A DNA stretch of 64,000 nt, taken from contig NC_073303.1 of NCBI RefSeq assembly GCF_027595985.1, positions 25,184,681 to 25,248,680 of the forward strand. The letters run 5' to 3'. How positions within the stretch are numbered: position 1 is the first letter of the stretch; the number at the start of each line of letters is the position of its first letter. This DNA is from Sorex araneus (Eukaryota; Chordata; Mammalia; Eulipotyphla; Soricidae). Of the stretch, positions 1 through 11,960 are shown one piece after another. The notes under the pieces were generated by a model. The model saw only the letters and a list, made by a program, of their open reading frames with translations. It did no database searches and was not told the DNA's origin. The position numbers and the translations under genes are program-made.

Positions 1-116
1 ATCTCATATGGTCCCCTGAGCACTGCCAGGGGTAATTCCTGAGCGAATGAGCCAGGAGTAACCCCTGTGCATCGCCGGGTGTGACCCAAAAAGAAAAAAA
101 AAAAGAAAAAAAAAAT
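1..116 (+). mobile_element. Family A (SOR-type) SINE, cut by window edge
   Basis: The 3' two-thirds of the element, from ATCTCATATGGTCCCCTGAG to GTGTGACCCAAAAAG and an A-rich tail. The head lies left of the window. Confidence 0.9.
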
Positions 117-194
117 CACAAACAAAACCAAAAAGTACTTCTTATAATTTTAGGAGAGTCCAGGGATTAGCAACCACTGCCAAAAGGAAGGAGG

Positions 195-235
195 GAGGGA
201 GGGAGGAAGGGAAAAGAAAGAAAGAAGAAAGAAAC
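195..235. repeat. Purine microsatellite (GGAGG/GAAA)
   Basis: Short imperfect GGGA/GAAA tract. Confidence 0.8.
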
Positions 236-759
236 TGAAGACCTCAATAAATGAAATGCTATCTCATGTTCATGAGATAGAGACTTAATACTGTCAAAAT
301 GCCGACATTACTGAAAGTGATCTAGGATTCAATGCAGCCTCTATCGTAATTCTAAAGCCAGTCCTGCCCCCTCCCACCCAAATAGAAAAGTCCATCCTCA
401 CGTCCATATGGAACTGCAGAGTCCAAAGAATAAGAACAACATGGGCCAGGCATGTGGCTTATGGGCAGTGCACAGGCCCTGGGCTGGATAATTCCTCACC
501 TTTGCCCTCTCCAGCCCAACCGGAAAATGAGGACAAACTTGGAGAAGCCCTAAATGAAAATTTGTAACTTCATATCACATTTAAAAATTAATTCAATTCA
601 AGGACAGGGAAAACAGGGCCAGGAGAACGGGTCTATGGTTTTGCTTGCCACAAGTGTGTGCCCTGGGGTACAGGGCAGTTAGGATAGAGAAGGGACCAGT
701 ATAACAATAGTTGGAATCAATCACTCTGGACAAGAACTGAGTGTTGTAAGTAGGTAAAG

Positions 760-1156
760 GGATATACATGATAACCCTGCAGTATCTTTACTGCAAACCA
801 TAATGCCTGGAAGGAGAGAGGGAGAGGGAGAGGGAGAGGGAGATGGGGTAAGGGAGAGGGAGAGGGAGAGAAAGAGGGAGAGGGAGAGGGAGAAGGAAAG
901 GAGGGAGTGAGGGAGAGGGAGAGGGAGGGAGGTAGTAAGGGAGGAAGGGAGAGACAGAGACAGAGAGAAATGCCACAGAGGTGGGTTGGGAGTGGAAGGA
1001 GAGAAAGTGGAGACACTGGTGATGGGAAATGTGCACTGGTGAAGGGACAAGTACTAGAACATTGTATGACTTAAACCTAATCATGAATAAACCTGCAACT
1101 GTGTGTATCTCACTGTGATTCAATTAAAAATAAATAAAAGTTTAAAAAAAAAAAAG
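760..1156 (+). mobile_element. L1 3' end, 5'-truncated, with (GGGAGA)n tract
   Basis: Purine-rich tract (818-955), then GTGCACTGGTGAAGGGACAA, ACATTGTATGACTTAAACC and a terminal AATAAA/poly(A). The same 3' end recurs at least eight times in the window and joins L1-derived sequence elsewhere, so I read it as the 3' UTR of a shrew L1. Confidence 0.75.
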
Positions 1157-1157
1157 G

Positions 1158-1395
1158 CAGCTCTGCTGTCTGGGACCCCTCGTCCTGCGACTGATAAACA
1201 GGCAAGCCCAACAGCCATGAGCAGCATGGCCAAAACGTGCACCTTTGCCAAGCACAGGGGTCCAAACGCGACAACCAGGATGCACGTGAGCACCACAACT
1301 AAAGTGAATGGGAGCACCACAGCCGGACACGCACGAGACTCCCTGGTCATCACCACAACCAACAGAGGGGTGGTGATAAAAATAAATATGTAACA
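1158..1395 (+). mobile_element. Old retroposon body, third SINE type?
   Basis: Contains GTGAGCACCACAACTAAA, which is also found in the repeat at 7925-8165 (GTGAGCACCACAACCAAA). It follows an L1 poly(A). Confidence 0.4.
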
Positions 1396-1417
1396 AAACT
1401 TAAGAAAAAACTAAGTA

Positions 1418-1590
1418 GGGGCTGGAGCGATAGCACAATGGGTAGGGCATTGGCCTTGCATGCGGCTGACCCGGGTTCAATTCCCAGCATCCCATATGGT
1501 CCCCTGAGCACTGCCAGGAGTAATTCCTGAGTGCAAAGCCAAGAGTGACCCCTGTGCATCGCCGGGTGTGACCCCAAAAGCCAAAAAAAG
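1418..1590 (+). mobile_element. Family A SINE
   Basis: Full length: tRNA-like head GGGGCTGGAGCGATAGCAC, B-box-like GGGTTCAATT, tail GTGTGACCCC and A-rich end. Confidence 0.95.
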
Positions 1591-1598
1591 CTGAATTA

Positions 1599-1750
1599 GG
1601 GGCTGGTGTGATAGTACAGCAGGTAGGGCATTTGCCTTGCACACGGTCAGCCGGGGTTTGATTCCCAGCATCTCAGATGGTCCCCGGAGCACTGCCAGGA
1701 GTAACCCCTGTGCATTGCCAGTTGTGACCCAAAGAGGAAAAAAAAAAGCT
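1599..1750 (+). mobile_element. Family A SINE, internally shortened
   Basis: Same orientation and only about 8 bp after the previous copy. It lacks the CCTGAGTGCAGAGCCAGG segment, so it is about 20 bp short. Confidence 0.95.
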
Positions 1751-1764
1751 GAATAAAGAATTAC

Positions 1765-2335
1765 TATATTATTCAGCCATTCCACTCCTAGATACTGACT
1801 GAAAGTACTGAAAACAGGGACTCAAACAGAAACTTACATATGCCAAGTTTCACTGCAGCACTGTTCACAACACGCGAAAGGTGAAAACAACCCTGTGGTC
1901 CCTGGTAGACGACAGGTCAGCAAGTGTGGCGTACACGGACAGTGGGATAGTAACAACAGGGAACGAAATCCTGATACACGTTTCAACGCAGATAAATTTG
2001 GAAAACATTATGCTAAATGAAACTATCCAAGCAAGTACTGTTGATCCTACCTGTGTGAATATTTGGATTAAGCACATTCATGGCAACAGAACAAAGAAGA
2101 GAAGTAACCAGAGGCTGTGGGTGGGACAAACACGGGAACTGGTGTTCAGTGAGTACAGAGTTTTTGTCTGGGACAATGGAAATGTCTTGGAAATAGTGGC
2201 AAAAACCTGCACATCATGCATGTAATGAGTGTCACAGTATACTTTAAAAAATTTGGTCTATGTAAAAAAAATGATTAAAACAATAAATTTTATATTATGT
2301 ACATTTAACTACAATAAAATAGTTCAGGATAAATT
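1765..2335 (+). mobile_element. Old L1 3' fragment
   Basis: ATTATTCAGCCATTCCACTC, CACTGCAGCACTGTTCACAA and GTAACCAGAGGCTGTGGGTG match the order of words at the 3' end of ancient mammalian L1s. An open frame of about 114 codons in it is not a gene. Confidence 0.65.
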
Positions 2336-2504
2336 TTACGATAGATACCACAAAAAGTCATGTTTAATTCAGTGACTAGGTTTCACTAAGCCACACTTTA
2401 TGTAACTCAGTGGCCACATGTGGTTGGTGACCTTCAACTACAACATTGGACAGCAGTTAGAAAACATTCCCAGCGTCAGAGAAACATGTTTTTCTTTTAA
2501 AAAC

Positions 2505-2660
2505 GGGTCACATCCAGCAGAGCTTCTGGGGCGCTCAGCCTGCCACTAGGGCTGGACCCAGCAGTGTCCAAGGGCTGTGAAGTGCAGGGATCAAACTCTG
2601 GGCCTTTCCCCAGGCCAGTTCTGCATGGGACCTACCCTAGAGCCACCCTCCGGGTTCACC
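2505..2660 (-). mobile_element. Old, diverged SINE
   Basis: Reverse-complement signature (GGTCACATCCAGCAG ... GGGATCAAACTCTGGG) is still readable but heavily changed. Confidence 0.45.
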
Positions 2661-2689
2661 ACAGAAACCTTTACTAGGAAGTTCTTTTT

Positions 2690-2819
2690 GTTGCTGTTGT
2701 TTGTTTGGGGGGGTCACACCCAGCAGTGCTCAGGGGACCCTATGGGATGCCAGAGATCGAACCCCGGTCGGGCCCCGTGCAAGGCAAGTGCCTGACCCGC
2801 TGTACTACTGCTCTAGCCC
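2690..2819 (-). mobile_element. Family A SINE, partial
   Basis: Reverse orientation; the central part is missing. It ends TACTACTGCTCTAGCCC. Confidence 0.85.
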
Positions 2820-3384
2820 TGCGATTTTTATCTGGAAGCTAAAACCACCAGTTCTAAATATAAGATGACTGATAAATAGGAACGCAATCAAAAGGCTGCC
2901 TTGCACCTGGCTGCACTAAATAAACAGTCACCGCAGGCCCTTATGAGCAAAGGGAGAACCAACGTGGGGCCAGTACATTCTCCAAAGATTTTTAAAAAGA
3001 CAAGATCAAGGAACCAGAGAATGAGACAACAAACTGAATTTTGGAGTGACAATGAGCAGAGTGGTAGGTAATAGTTTTGTTTTTAAGGGCTGCAGATGAA
3101 ACTTCATACATGCAAAGCAAGTGTTATACTGGCGGATGCACCCCTAGCTGTCGGGAATAGTTTTTCCATCTATTTTCTTTGGGTCTTGGTTTAGATATAC
3201 CAACAGAGGTCCAACTAGACATGTTTCAAAAAAAAATTTTTTTTTTTGATGCTCTGGAGTCTAGATTTTCTGATATTACTGGAATCTTTAAAAGAACAAA
3301 CTTAAACTCCCTGGTTTTGATCCGAGGACCTGGGTTTGATCCCTGGTACTGCAGAAAAAAGAAAACAGAAAGACGAGGAAAGGG

Positions 3385-3660
3385 GACCAGAGTAGCTCAG
3401 TGGTACAAGTGCCTACCTTACAAGCACGAGGCAAGAAGGCCACAAGTGAGACCCCAAACCTGCTCCAAGTCCCCAGTGTGATTACAGTGGGCTGCAGCCA
3501 AGTGTATGAGAACACTGCAACTGAAGTGTGCAAGCAAATGGAATACACTGTGATTCCAGTGGGTGGCACAGCCAAAATGTGTGCAAGTCCCCTAGCTAAA
3601 ATGTGTCACTCCCAGCAAGCACTGTAACTAAACCTTCCAGCACTGCCAACAAGCATGTGA
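3385..3660 (+). mobile_element. Old tRNA-like SINE (third type)
   Basis: The head AGAGTAGCTCAGTGGTACAA resembles the A box of tRNA-Ala. It is followed by a body rich in GTGTGCAAG/CACTG words, unlike family A or B. Confidence 0.5.
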
Positions 3661-3961
3661 TTACTGATGGGTCCCACAATCATTTATTCCCAAGTCATTG
3701 AACACACAGCAGAACTAATAAAAGGGAAGGGGGAAAAAAACATTTTTTTTTTAAGTTATGAAAGAGTGCTAAATAATTTTTTAAGGATCAGCCAAGGTTA
3801 AAACTAAAATTCAACTCAGTCAAATCTACTTATACTCAACACCAGCTACACATCAGATCAACCAGAGTCTTAACAAATATACCAAAGCCTTTTTCTGGCT
3901 CACACCAACTACCAACTACTACCGAGTCAAGCATGGTGTCAAGCATCTGGCATCTTTGAAA

Positions 3962-4076
3962 GCTTTCGTGGGTCACACTGGCAGTATTTGGGGGACTAAG
4001 CAGTGGGAGGGATCGAACCCAGGACTCCTCTGTGTTTGGCATGTACTCCAACCCTCTGTGCTATCTCCCCAGCCCC
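3962..4076 (-). mobile_element. Diverged SINE, partial
   Basis: Reverse orientation, GGATCGAACCCAGGAC and CTATCTCCCCAGCCCC recognisable. Confidence 0.6.
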
Positions 4077-5220
4077 ATATTCTGATATACAATAAAGACT
4101 AAATCATTTTGCAAAAATATGAGACTGTACATATCTGGCAAGAAAAGTATTAGAAATTGCTCTCTGTCAGAGGTACAGAGGTTCGTGAAGAAAATTCATT
4201 TTCTCGGGCAGAAGACAGTTAGAATATGCAGATAGACAACATGAGTATCAGTCACCAAAGAAGTAATCCCACCCTCTAAGCAAGCAGACAGGCAGCAGGA
4301 TTTACAGATGCAGTAGCTGGCTTAGATAAGGGGCTAAGACAGCTTTCAGACTTCTTAGCATCTTAGAACAAGTATAATAGCAGTAGCTCTAAAAGATCAA
4401 CCTAAACTATGGGCAACTTGTCAAATACAGTTATAAAAAAAAAAAAACCCAAAAGAACGGTGGTCATACATTTCAACATTTTTCTCACCTAAACATCTTT
4501 CTCAACGAAAGACTGCATTTTGATACTACTAAACAAGTCACAATTTGATATTACTAAACCATGAAATAAGCATGTAGCAATAAGACAGAAGCTAAAATAA
4601 AAGGATAATAGTAAATTATAGATTAGACAAGTCTAGGAGCAAACTAAACCATATCTGGCAACAATCGGGATAAAAATTTAGTTGTGCTGGAAAAAAAAAT
4701 GGGGGGTGGTGGTCACACAAGGTAACCTCTCACTTCTTGCTTTTAATATTTGTTGTTCAACAATCTCAAAAGTGGTAAAAATATAATTACCAAACCCAAA
4801 TAGACCCTTTTAAATATGTAAACCAAACATATAAGCAAGATACCCCAGATTTATAAATGGTGTCTGGTTCGTTAAGTGTAAATACAGGCAGACTAAACCA
4901 GTCTCTGAGGCCAACAGCTTCCCAAGGACACCCCAAGTTGCAGAATTGCTGTGGGAAGTTGTCTGTAATAAGGAACCTGCTGCAAACAGATGACATGTGA
5001 AGGATTTTTCAAGTTTTCCAGCTTCTGAGAAATTTTCTCAACTTGTAAAAGTAAACTGAAGTCTTTTTCTTGAGCTAGTTCAGCAAGAGGGCAGATCTCA
5101 TGATTCAAACCTAGGATTCTAAAAGAAGTAGCCAAGAGTTTTCCCTAGAGGAAAGAAAAAAATAATACACTTCCATGGAGCCTGGGATACAGATAAGAAA
5201 CAAGAATTCCAAACTTTTTA

Positions 5221-5337
<117 letters not shown>

Positions 5338-5621
5338 TCACCATTATCATAGTTGGCCACAAAGGGAATTATAACTAGGAAGGAAATATTCAAATTCATA
5401 TTTAAGACATCAGAAATTCAACACCCATACTCATTTTTATATAAATAGACTTATTAAGAACTTGATCCCATTAAAGGGTTTCGTAAGTCAAATCATATCA
5501 GAAAAACAAGCAGTTCATAAAATGGCAAATACTTCACACTGATAGAAATTATGAATTATCCCAATAAATATGGAGAAGATTGTGAACCCATTGTCTTCAG
5601 GTAGAAGTAAAAATCTACATA

Positions 5622-5692
5622 AAATAAAATAAAATAAAATAATAAAATAAATAAATAAATAAATAAAATAAATAAATAAAATAAAATCTACA
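5622..5692. repeat. (TAAA)n microsatellite
   Basis: AAAATA/AAATA units; AAATCTACATAAAATAAAA stands on both sides. Confidence 0.9.
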
Positions 5693-5713
5693 TAAAATAA
5701 AAACTCAACTGCC

Positions 5714-5995
5714 AGAGTGATCACTTCTAGCTCTCTTTGTCATAGTGGGCCCTTCTCTATCTCAACTGCCTTTCCCCTAGCACTATCCCCCAGGCTTCCA
5801 CTCATGGGCCAATCCGACCAACCCTCCTGGCCCTTGTTTCTACTGTCCTTGGGTATTAGTGGGAAATGTACACTGGTGGAAGGACGGGTGCTGGAACACT
5901 GTATGACCAAAACCTGATCATGAACAGCTTTGTAACTGTGTATCTCAGTGACTTAGTTAAAAAAACAAACAAACAAACAAACAAACAAAAAAAAA
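5714..5995 (+). mobile_element. L1 3' end, 5'-truncated
   Basis: GTACACTGGTGGAAGGACGG ... CACTGTATGACCAAAACCTG, then an (AAAC)n tail. The flanks AAAACTCAACTGCC and AAAACCCAACTGC may be the target duplication. Confidence 0.8.
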
Positions 5996-6175
5996 CCTCA
6001 AAACAAGCAAATTAAAAAACCCAACTGCAAATCAGAAAGTTTGAAAGTTGTGTATAAAAACTTCACTTTCTCTCTCTGAGAAACTGAATATTTTCTATTT
6101 GTGGTCTTCAAAAAGATCACTGGGGGAAAAGATGTTTCTTCCCACTCCTACCCTCTGCACTTCTGAGAATCCTCA

Positions 6176-6337
<162 letters not shown>

Positions 6338-6624
6338 CTAAGAGGGAGAAAGAGAAATTAGTCACCGGAGACATACAAATGAATCTCGTACCCGAGCAAC
6401 TTGCTGCAGAGATAGCCCTGGACTTTGCAATAAGCCATTTTCGCCAGGCCACTTGGTGCCATCCCTCCACCTGCCCTCTAGGAACCCCAGTGGACACCGT
6501 CTTCTAGAACTCAGAGAAATGCTCCAGGTACGGGTGGCGGTGGCGGGAAATGCCAGGCCTCATGGGATCGAAGCTCGAATATAAAAGCTGTTACTATACC
6601 TCAGGGTGAATCAATAAAAAGGGG

Positions 6625-6668
6625 GGGAAATATATATATATGTATATATATATGTTATATATATATCA
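6625..6668. repeat. (TA)n tract
   Basis: Imperfect TA/TG alternation. Confidence 0.85.
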
Positions 6669-6838
6669 TACACATGTGTTCCCAAAGCTAAAAAAAAGAA
6701 AAGAAAAAAATCAGCTACCAGAAAAGTCATATTCCTCAAAGCAGAAGCAAAAAAATTCTAGTGCCTAATAAAAACGGAAAACAATACAGTACTCTCATAA
6801 ATATACTTACTGATCTTTGCTTTAAAATGTGCGGTAAT

Positions 6839-7000
6839 GGGGCTGGAGCAACAGTACAGCAGGTAGGGCATACTTGCACTCGGATGACCCGGGTTTGATC
6901 CCCGGCATCCCATATGGCCCCGCAAACACTGTCAGGAATAATTCCTGAGTGCAGAGCCAGTAATTCCCTGAGCATCACTGGGTGTGACCCAAAAAGTGTT
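6839..7000 (+). mobile_element. Family A SINE
   Basis: Near full length in intron 6. A few bases are missing in the head, and the tail is replaced by a (GT)n and poly(G) run. Confidence 0.93.
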
Positions 7001-7094
7001 TGTGTGTGTGTGTGGGGGGGGGGGCCCTGTACGGATGGACTCGGTAAATACAGCAAGAGCTTAAAAAAAAAAAAGTTATTAAAAGAAAAAAAAA

Positions 7095-7620
7095 ATGCCA
7101 CTCCCAGGTGTTTTCCCAAAGCAATGAAAAATGAAAACACAACGTCCACACAAAGCCTTGCACAAGGAACTCAGGGCCGCTTTCCACAGCCCCAGCTGGA
7201 ACGAAGGACAGTCCCCCAACAGGTCCACAGAGAAAGGAATGGTCGTATGCTTATAAGATCAAATACTAGACAGCGATAGAAAAGAACCAACTACTGATAC
7301 ACAGGCAATACAAATGAACCTCAAAATACTATGTTAAATAACTGAGGTAGAAAGGCACAAAATAAAAAATACTGTATTAGTCTTTTTTTTTTTTTGAAAC
7401 TGCAGGAAACATAAATCCACTCAGCAAAAAGCAGATGGATGTTTGTGTGAACCAAGATTAGGGCAGTGACATGGGAAATGGCTAAAAGGGGACACAAAGG
7501 AACCTTTCCAAGGGTTGGAAAACATTTATATCTGTATTAGTAGTTAGCAGGGTGTATAAATTTGTTAACTGTACATTTTAAATAATCCATTTTATTGTAT
7601 GTGGACTACTTCCTGAAAAA
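7095..7620 (+). mobile_element. Ancient L1 3' fragment
   Basis: GTCCCCCAACAGGTCCACAG, AACTACTGATACACAGGCAA and AATGAACCTCAAAATACTAT follow the word order of old L1 3' ends. Confidence 0.6.
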
Positions 7621-7630
7621 CGAGTGAAGT

Positions 7631-7658
7631 GCGTGTGTGTGTGTGTGTGTGTGTGTGT
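7631..7658. repeat. (GT)n microsatellite
   Basis: About 14 GT units. Confidence 0.95.
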
Positions 7659-7711
7659 ATAAACACATACATATTTTAACCAACATACTAAAATTCTAAA
7701 TGAGCTTTATT

Positions 7712-7852
7712 ACTTTGGGGTAGAGGGGCTTGGGCCACTGTGGGTGGTGCTCAGGGGCGATTCCTGACTCTCTGGGTAGGCATGTCCCCTCATGGTGCCC
7801 CGGGTACCACTATGTAGTATACGGGGATTGGAACCAGAGATGGGGGAATAAA
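7712..7852 (-). mobile_element. Diverged SINE
   Basis: Reverse orientation, GGTGCTCAGGGGCGATTCC and GGGATTGGAACCAGAG readable. Confidence 0.5.
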
Positions 7853-7924
7853 TGAACTTTATTTTAGAATGAAAAAGGCACCTGATGCCACCTTCAATGT
7901 CACTTCTTAACACTGAAGTTTTAA

Positions 7925-8165
7925 AGTTGGGGGGGTTGCCTTGGAAGTGTAAGACTGTAAGTTTGAGTCCCGGTGACTGTCACACGTGTCACGCATAGTC
8001 TAGGAGACTCCTGTTTTCTGGGATCCTCAGTGCCACAACAGTGTGTGATTTCGAGAGCACGGCAACTGAAAATACAGGTGTACTGCAGTGACAGACATGT
8101 ATGTGAGCACCAAGAAAACCTCTGGTGAGCACCACAACCAAATGTGTGAATACCTCAAACAAACA
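7925..8165 (+). mobile_element. Old SINE of the third type
   Basis: GTTTGAGTCCCGGTGACTG (B-box-like), followed by GTGAGCACCACAACCAAATG as in the 1158 element. Confidence 0.45.
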
Positions 8166-8387
8166 CACGTGACCTCAGATCATTGCAACAATGAAAGGAA
8201 AGGGAAGGGGGGAAATATCCAAAAATATATAAATCAACTAATCTGAAAGTCTGATATTCCTAAAAATAGTGTTTGCAGATTAAAAAGTCACAGCTTATAA
8301 ACTAGCCCCTACCTCTAAGTTTAACTAGTTAGTCAGAGACATAATCACAAGGTAAAGCAATCAACCTTCATGGTCTCTTCACCTTAC

Positions 8388-8435
8388 CTTCAGCTCACAA
8401 TCTTCATTCACAGCTAGATTACTAGGCTTTAGGTC
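8388..8435 (-). CDS. MAPK14: MAPK14 coding exon 6 (residues 150-165)
   Basis: A 48-nt exon encoding DLKPSNLAVNEDCELK. It contains the catalytic base Asp150, Lys152, and Asn155, which coordinates magnesium. The acceptor is TTCCTAG (AG at 8437-8436) and the donor is GTAAGG (from 8387). It is phase 0 at both ends. Confidence 0.98.
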
Positions 8436-8988
8436 CTAGGAAGCAAGCACATAGAGGAGGATCAAATTTATAATCCAGAGGAAATTCTCCTCTCATCAAT
8501 AGTAACGAGGATCCAGAAATATAAGACTTCACCTGGCTCTAAGCACGCTCTACCCTTACAGGAGTCTCTAGTCCTTTCTTTTTTTTTTGGTTTTGGGTCA
8601 CACCCGGCGATGCACAGGGGTTACTCCTGGCTCATGCACTCAGGAATTACTCCTGGTGGTTCTCGGAGGACCATATGGGATGCTGGGAATCAAATCTGGG
8701 TCGGCCTCATGCAAGGCCTTACCCGCTGTGCTACCGCTCCAGCCCCAGAAATCTCTAGTCTTGAAAAGTCTAAAGTAAGTAAAACAACATACAACTTCTT
8801 TCTTTAATCAGTTTAAACTTCAGCAAAGTTCCAATCAATTTTTTAAATTTCTAAAGCAAGTCTAGATTAAGAGTTGACTAAATGACCAATTCCAACACGC
8901 ACCCCACCCCCCAAGTCACCTCTGCCCTCACACCACCACCCTACCAACCCAGGCACCCAAATAGTTTGATCAAAACTGCAATACATAC
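8436..8988 (-). other. MAPK14: MAPK14 intron 5
   Basis: A 553-bp intron containing one family A SINE (8580-8746). The remainder shows nothing recognisable apart from a C/A-rich patch around 8895-8960. Confidence 0.95.
8580..8746 (-). mobile_element. Family A SINE
   Basis: Full-length reverse copy in intron 5, about 145 bp upstream (in transcript sense) of exon 6. Confidence 0.93.
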
Positions 8989-9018
8989 CCTGTGAATTAT
9001 GTCAGCTGAATGTATATA
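8989..9018 (-). CDS. MAPK14: MAPK14 coding exon 5, a 30-nt micro-exon (residues 140-149)
   Basis: A 30-nt exon encoding YIHSADIIHR. It supplies His148 and Arg149 of the catalytic-loop HRD motif, and Asp150 comes from exon 6, so the HRD triad is split across an intron. The acceptor has a long pyrimidine run ending in TTGACAG (AG at 9020-9019) and the donor is GTATGT (from 8988). The exon is in phase 0 at both ends, so skipping it would keep the frame but remove part of the catalytic loop. Confidence 0.97.
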
Positions 9019-10006
<988 letters not shown>

Positions 10007-10140
10007 TTATTATCTTCGTAATTTTCAAAACATTACCCAGAAGTAAACCAGGGACAGCACAAAGTCGAGTAACTTCATGGAAAGGCAGAAGCCTTGCAAT
10101 ATCACTATTCTAATTTAACCATCTGCCATTTTTTCTAAAA

Positions 10141-10180
10141 CATACACACACACACACACACAGACACACATACACACACC
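10141..10180. repeat. (CA)n microsatellite
   Basis: About 18 CA units with single interruptions. Confidence 0.9.
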
Positions 10181-11010
10181 CTTGTTCCTTAACATAACCG
10201 TTTCCTAGGTTTGTGAAAATAAGGAAAGAGAAAGAAAACATGAGACAAAATTTAAATAAACTTAATTTAAATAAAATTAAATGCTTTAGCACAAGTTTTT
10301 TTTTAACATTAATATTACACAAGAAATAAATGCCTGGTCAAAAATAAAAGGATTCTACGGTTTTAAGTTTATCATTACAATTTCATATCATCTCACTATA
10401 AAACTCCCAAATTGTGGGGCTAAAATAGGAGTATCTTTAAATTTCCAAACTACAATCATTTTCTTCTTTAGGAATAGGATCTCATTCACTGGGAAAAAAA
10501 TAAAGTAAAACAGCTAATCTGTGACCAAGAGAGGCAGTCCAGAACCTCTCATAGGTGTGGTGCTGCTTACTAATCCTGTCTTTATGTGGTAAGATTAGGG
10601 AAGATTATATTCAAGTCCAACAGGTTCAACACAGATACTGCAGACGTAATACCTTACCCAATCACATTACTGTACCACACAGCTACGGGAACCTAAGAAC
10701 CAGATCAGTGCTAATAAGGCTGAATTTTTAAAAATTAAATTGGGTTTTATCTGCTGTATGAGAACCACTACCGATTCCTGAGACCAAATAATGATGTGTA
10801 TCAGAGACCTAAAGAATGCTGACTTTCTACCGCTTCTATGAGTAAACTGCAATCTGTTAGTGTGCTATGTATATGATGCATACACTGGCATGTATATGAC
10901 ATGTATCTGATGCACACACATACATATACATGCACACATACATACACACATACCTGTGTACTACACAATATCTACTTATTACCTTCTTCCCCCAGGCAGT
11001 AACTGAATTG

Positions 11011-11108
11011 TCTGTTTTGGTTTGGGGGCCACACCAGCGGGTGCTCGGCAGGCGATGTGGTGCCAGGGACCGCACCTGCAAAGCACGGGCACTACTCCTC
11101 TGGCCCAT
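11011..11108 (-). mobile_element. Diverged SINE, partial
   Basis: Reverse orientation, GGGGGCCACACCAGCGGGTG through CTCTGGCCC. Confidence 0.6.
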
Positions 11109-11337
11109 CCCCTCGGCCTTGAATTCTGTGTGTGTTACAATTTTTCTGTGGGACTGTCATGGTCAGTCCCCAAGCTCATGAAGATCAATAGGACTTAGTC
11201 TGCATGTAAAATAAAGGTAGATTTTAGTTTTTCTTGAAACATTTCATGATTGTACTGTTGAGGAAAGGATAAGCTCCAAGTATAATTTAAAGAGCAAATT
11301 GGACTTGTTTTGGGGATTAACTGAAAATGTTCTCATA

Positions 11338-11496
11338 GGGGCTGGATCGATACCATGAGGCCGACCTGGGTTCAATTCCCAGTATCCCATGTGGTCCCCT
11401 GAGCATCGCCTGAATGCAGAGCCAGGAGTGACCCCTATGCATTGCTGGGGTGTGACCCAAAAAGCAAAAAAATAGAAAACAAAAAAAAGAAACGAT
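11338..11496 (+). mobile_element. Family A SINE with target-site duplication
   Basis: Flanked by a 13-bp direct repeat AATGTTCTCATAG (11326-11338 and 11497-11509). It has an internal deletion in the head (GATAGCACAGC region). Confidence 0.95.
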
Positions 11497-11759
11497 AATG
11501 TTCTCATAGAAACAGATCTGACTTAAGAATGGATTGTACCAAGCTCAACCAATACACTTTCTACCAGGTACCACTCATCATGCCCAGGGCCCAGAAACTC
11601 TTCCTGGAAACTCATTTCATTGATGAGGAAACAAGAGGTAGGACAAAGTACTCTATTCAAGGTTAAACAGTGGTGATAAGTTCAATTACTGATAAGTCTA
11701 TGAATAATGATGCCTTAACAAACAAACAAAAAAAAACTTATTGAACTGTCTGATTTTAG

Positions 11760-11960
11760 ATCCAGTGATGTCTGGGATCCGGAAATAATGCAGGTACTGA
11801 TCCAGATTCGATTCCCAGCACTATATGGTCTCTCAGCATCATCAGATTGGGCTCTGAGGCTCCCCAAATGCCAGGATGTCCCATGTAATCCCCAGCATCA
11901 CGGCACTACATACAGGGGCCCTTATACTGAACTGCCCATGTGGCTGGACTTTCTGAATAT
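11760..11960 (+). mobile_element. Very diverged SINE
   Basis: Only ATTCGATTCCCAGCACTATA and the following CATCA-rich body suggest a SINE. Confidence 0.35.

Larger units (their letters stand above)
6338..8387 (-). other. MAPK14: MAPK14 intron 6
   Basis: About 2.05 kb. It holds a (TA)n stretch, one clear family A SINE, an ancient L1 fragment, a (GT)n tract, a worn SINE and an older tRNA-like SINE. The interval 8170-8387 shows no feature. Confidence 0.95.

Noticed and set aside
1881..2225. 114-codon open frame
   Set aside because: Lies in an old L1 3' fragment.
4893..5135. Minus-strand open frame near exon 8, tested as MAPK14 exon 9
   Set aside because: The translation has no resemblance to either exon 9 version (neither the IDQLKLILRL nor the INQLQQIMRL type).
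5714..5995. Possible independent small gene with a polyadenylation signal
   Set aside because: The same sequence occurs at several loci with truncated 5' ends and poly(A), so it is an L1 3' end.
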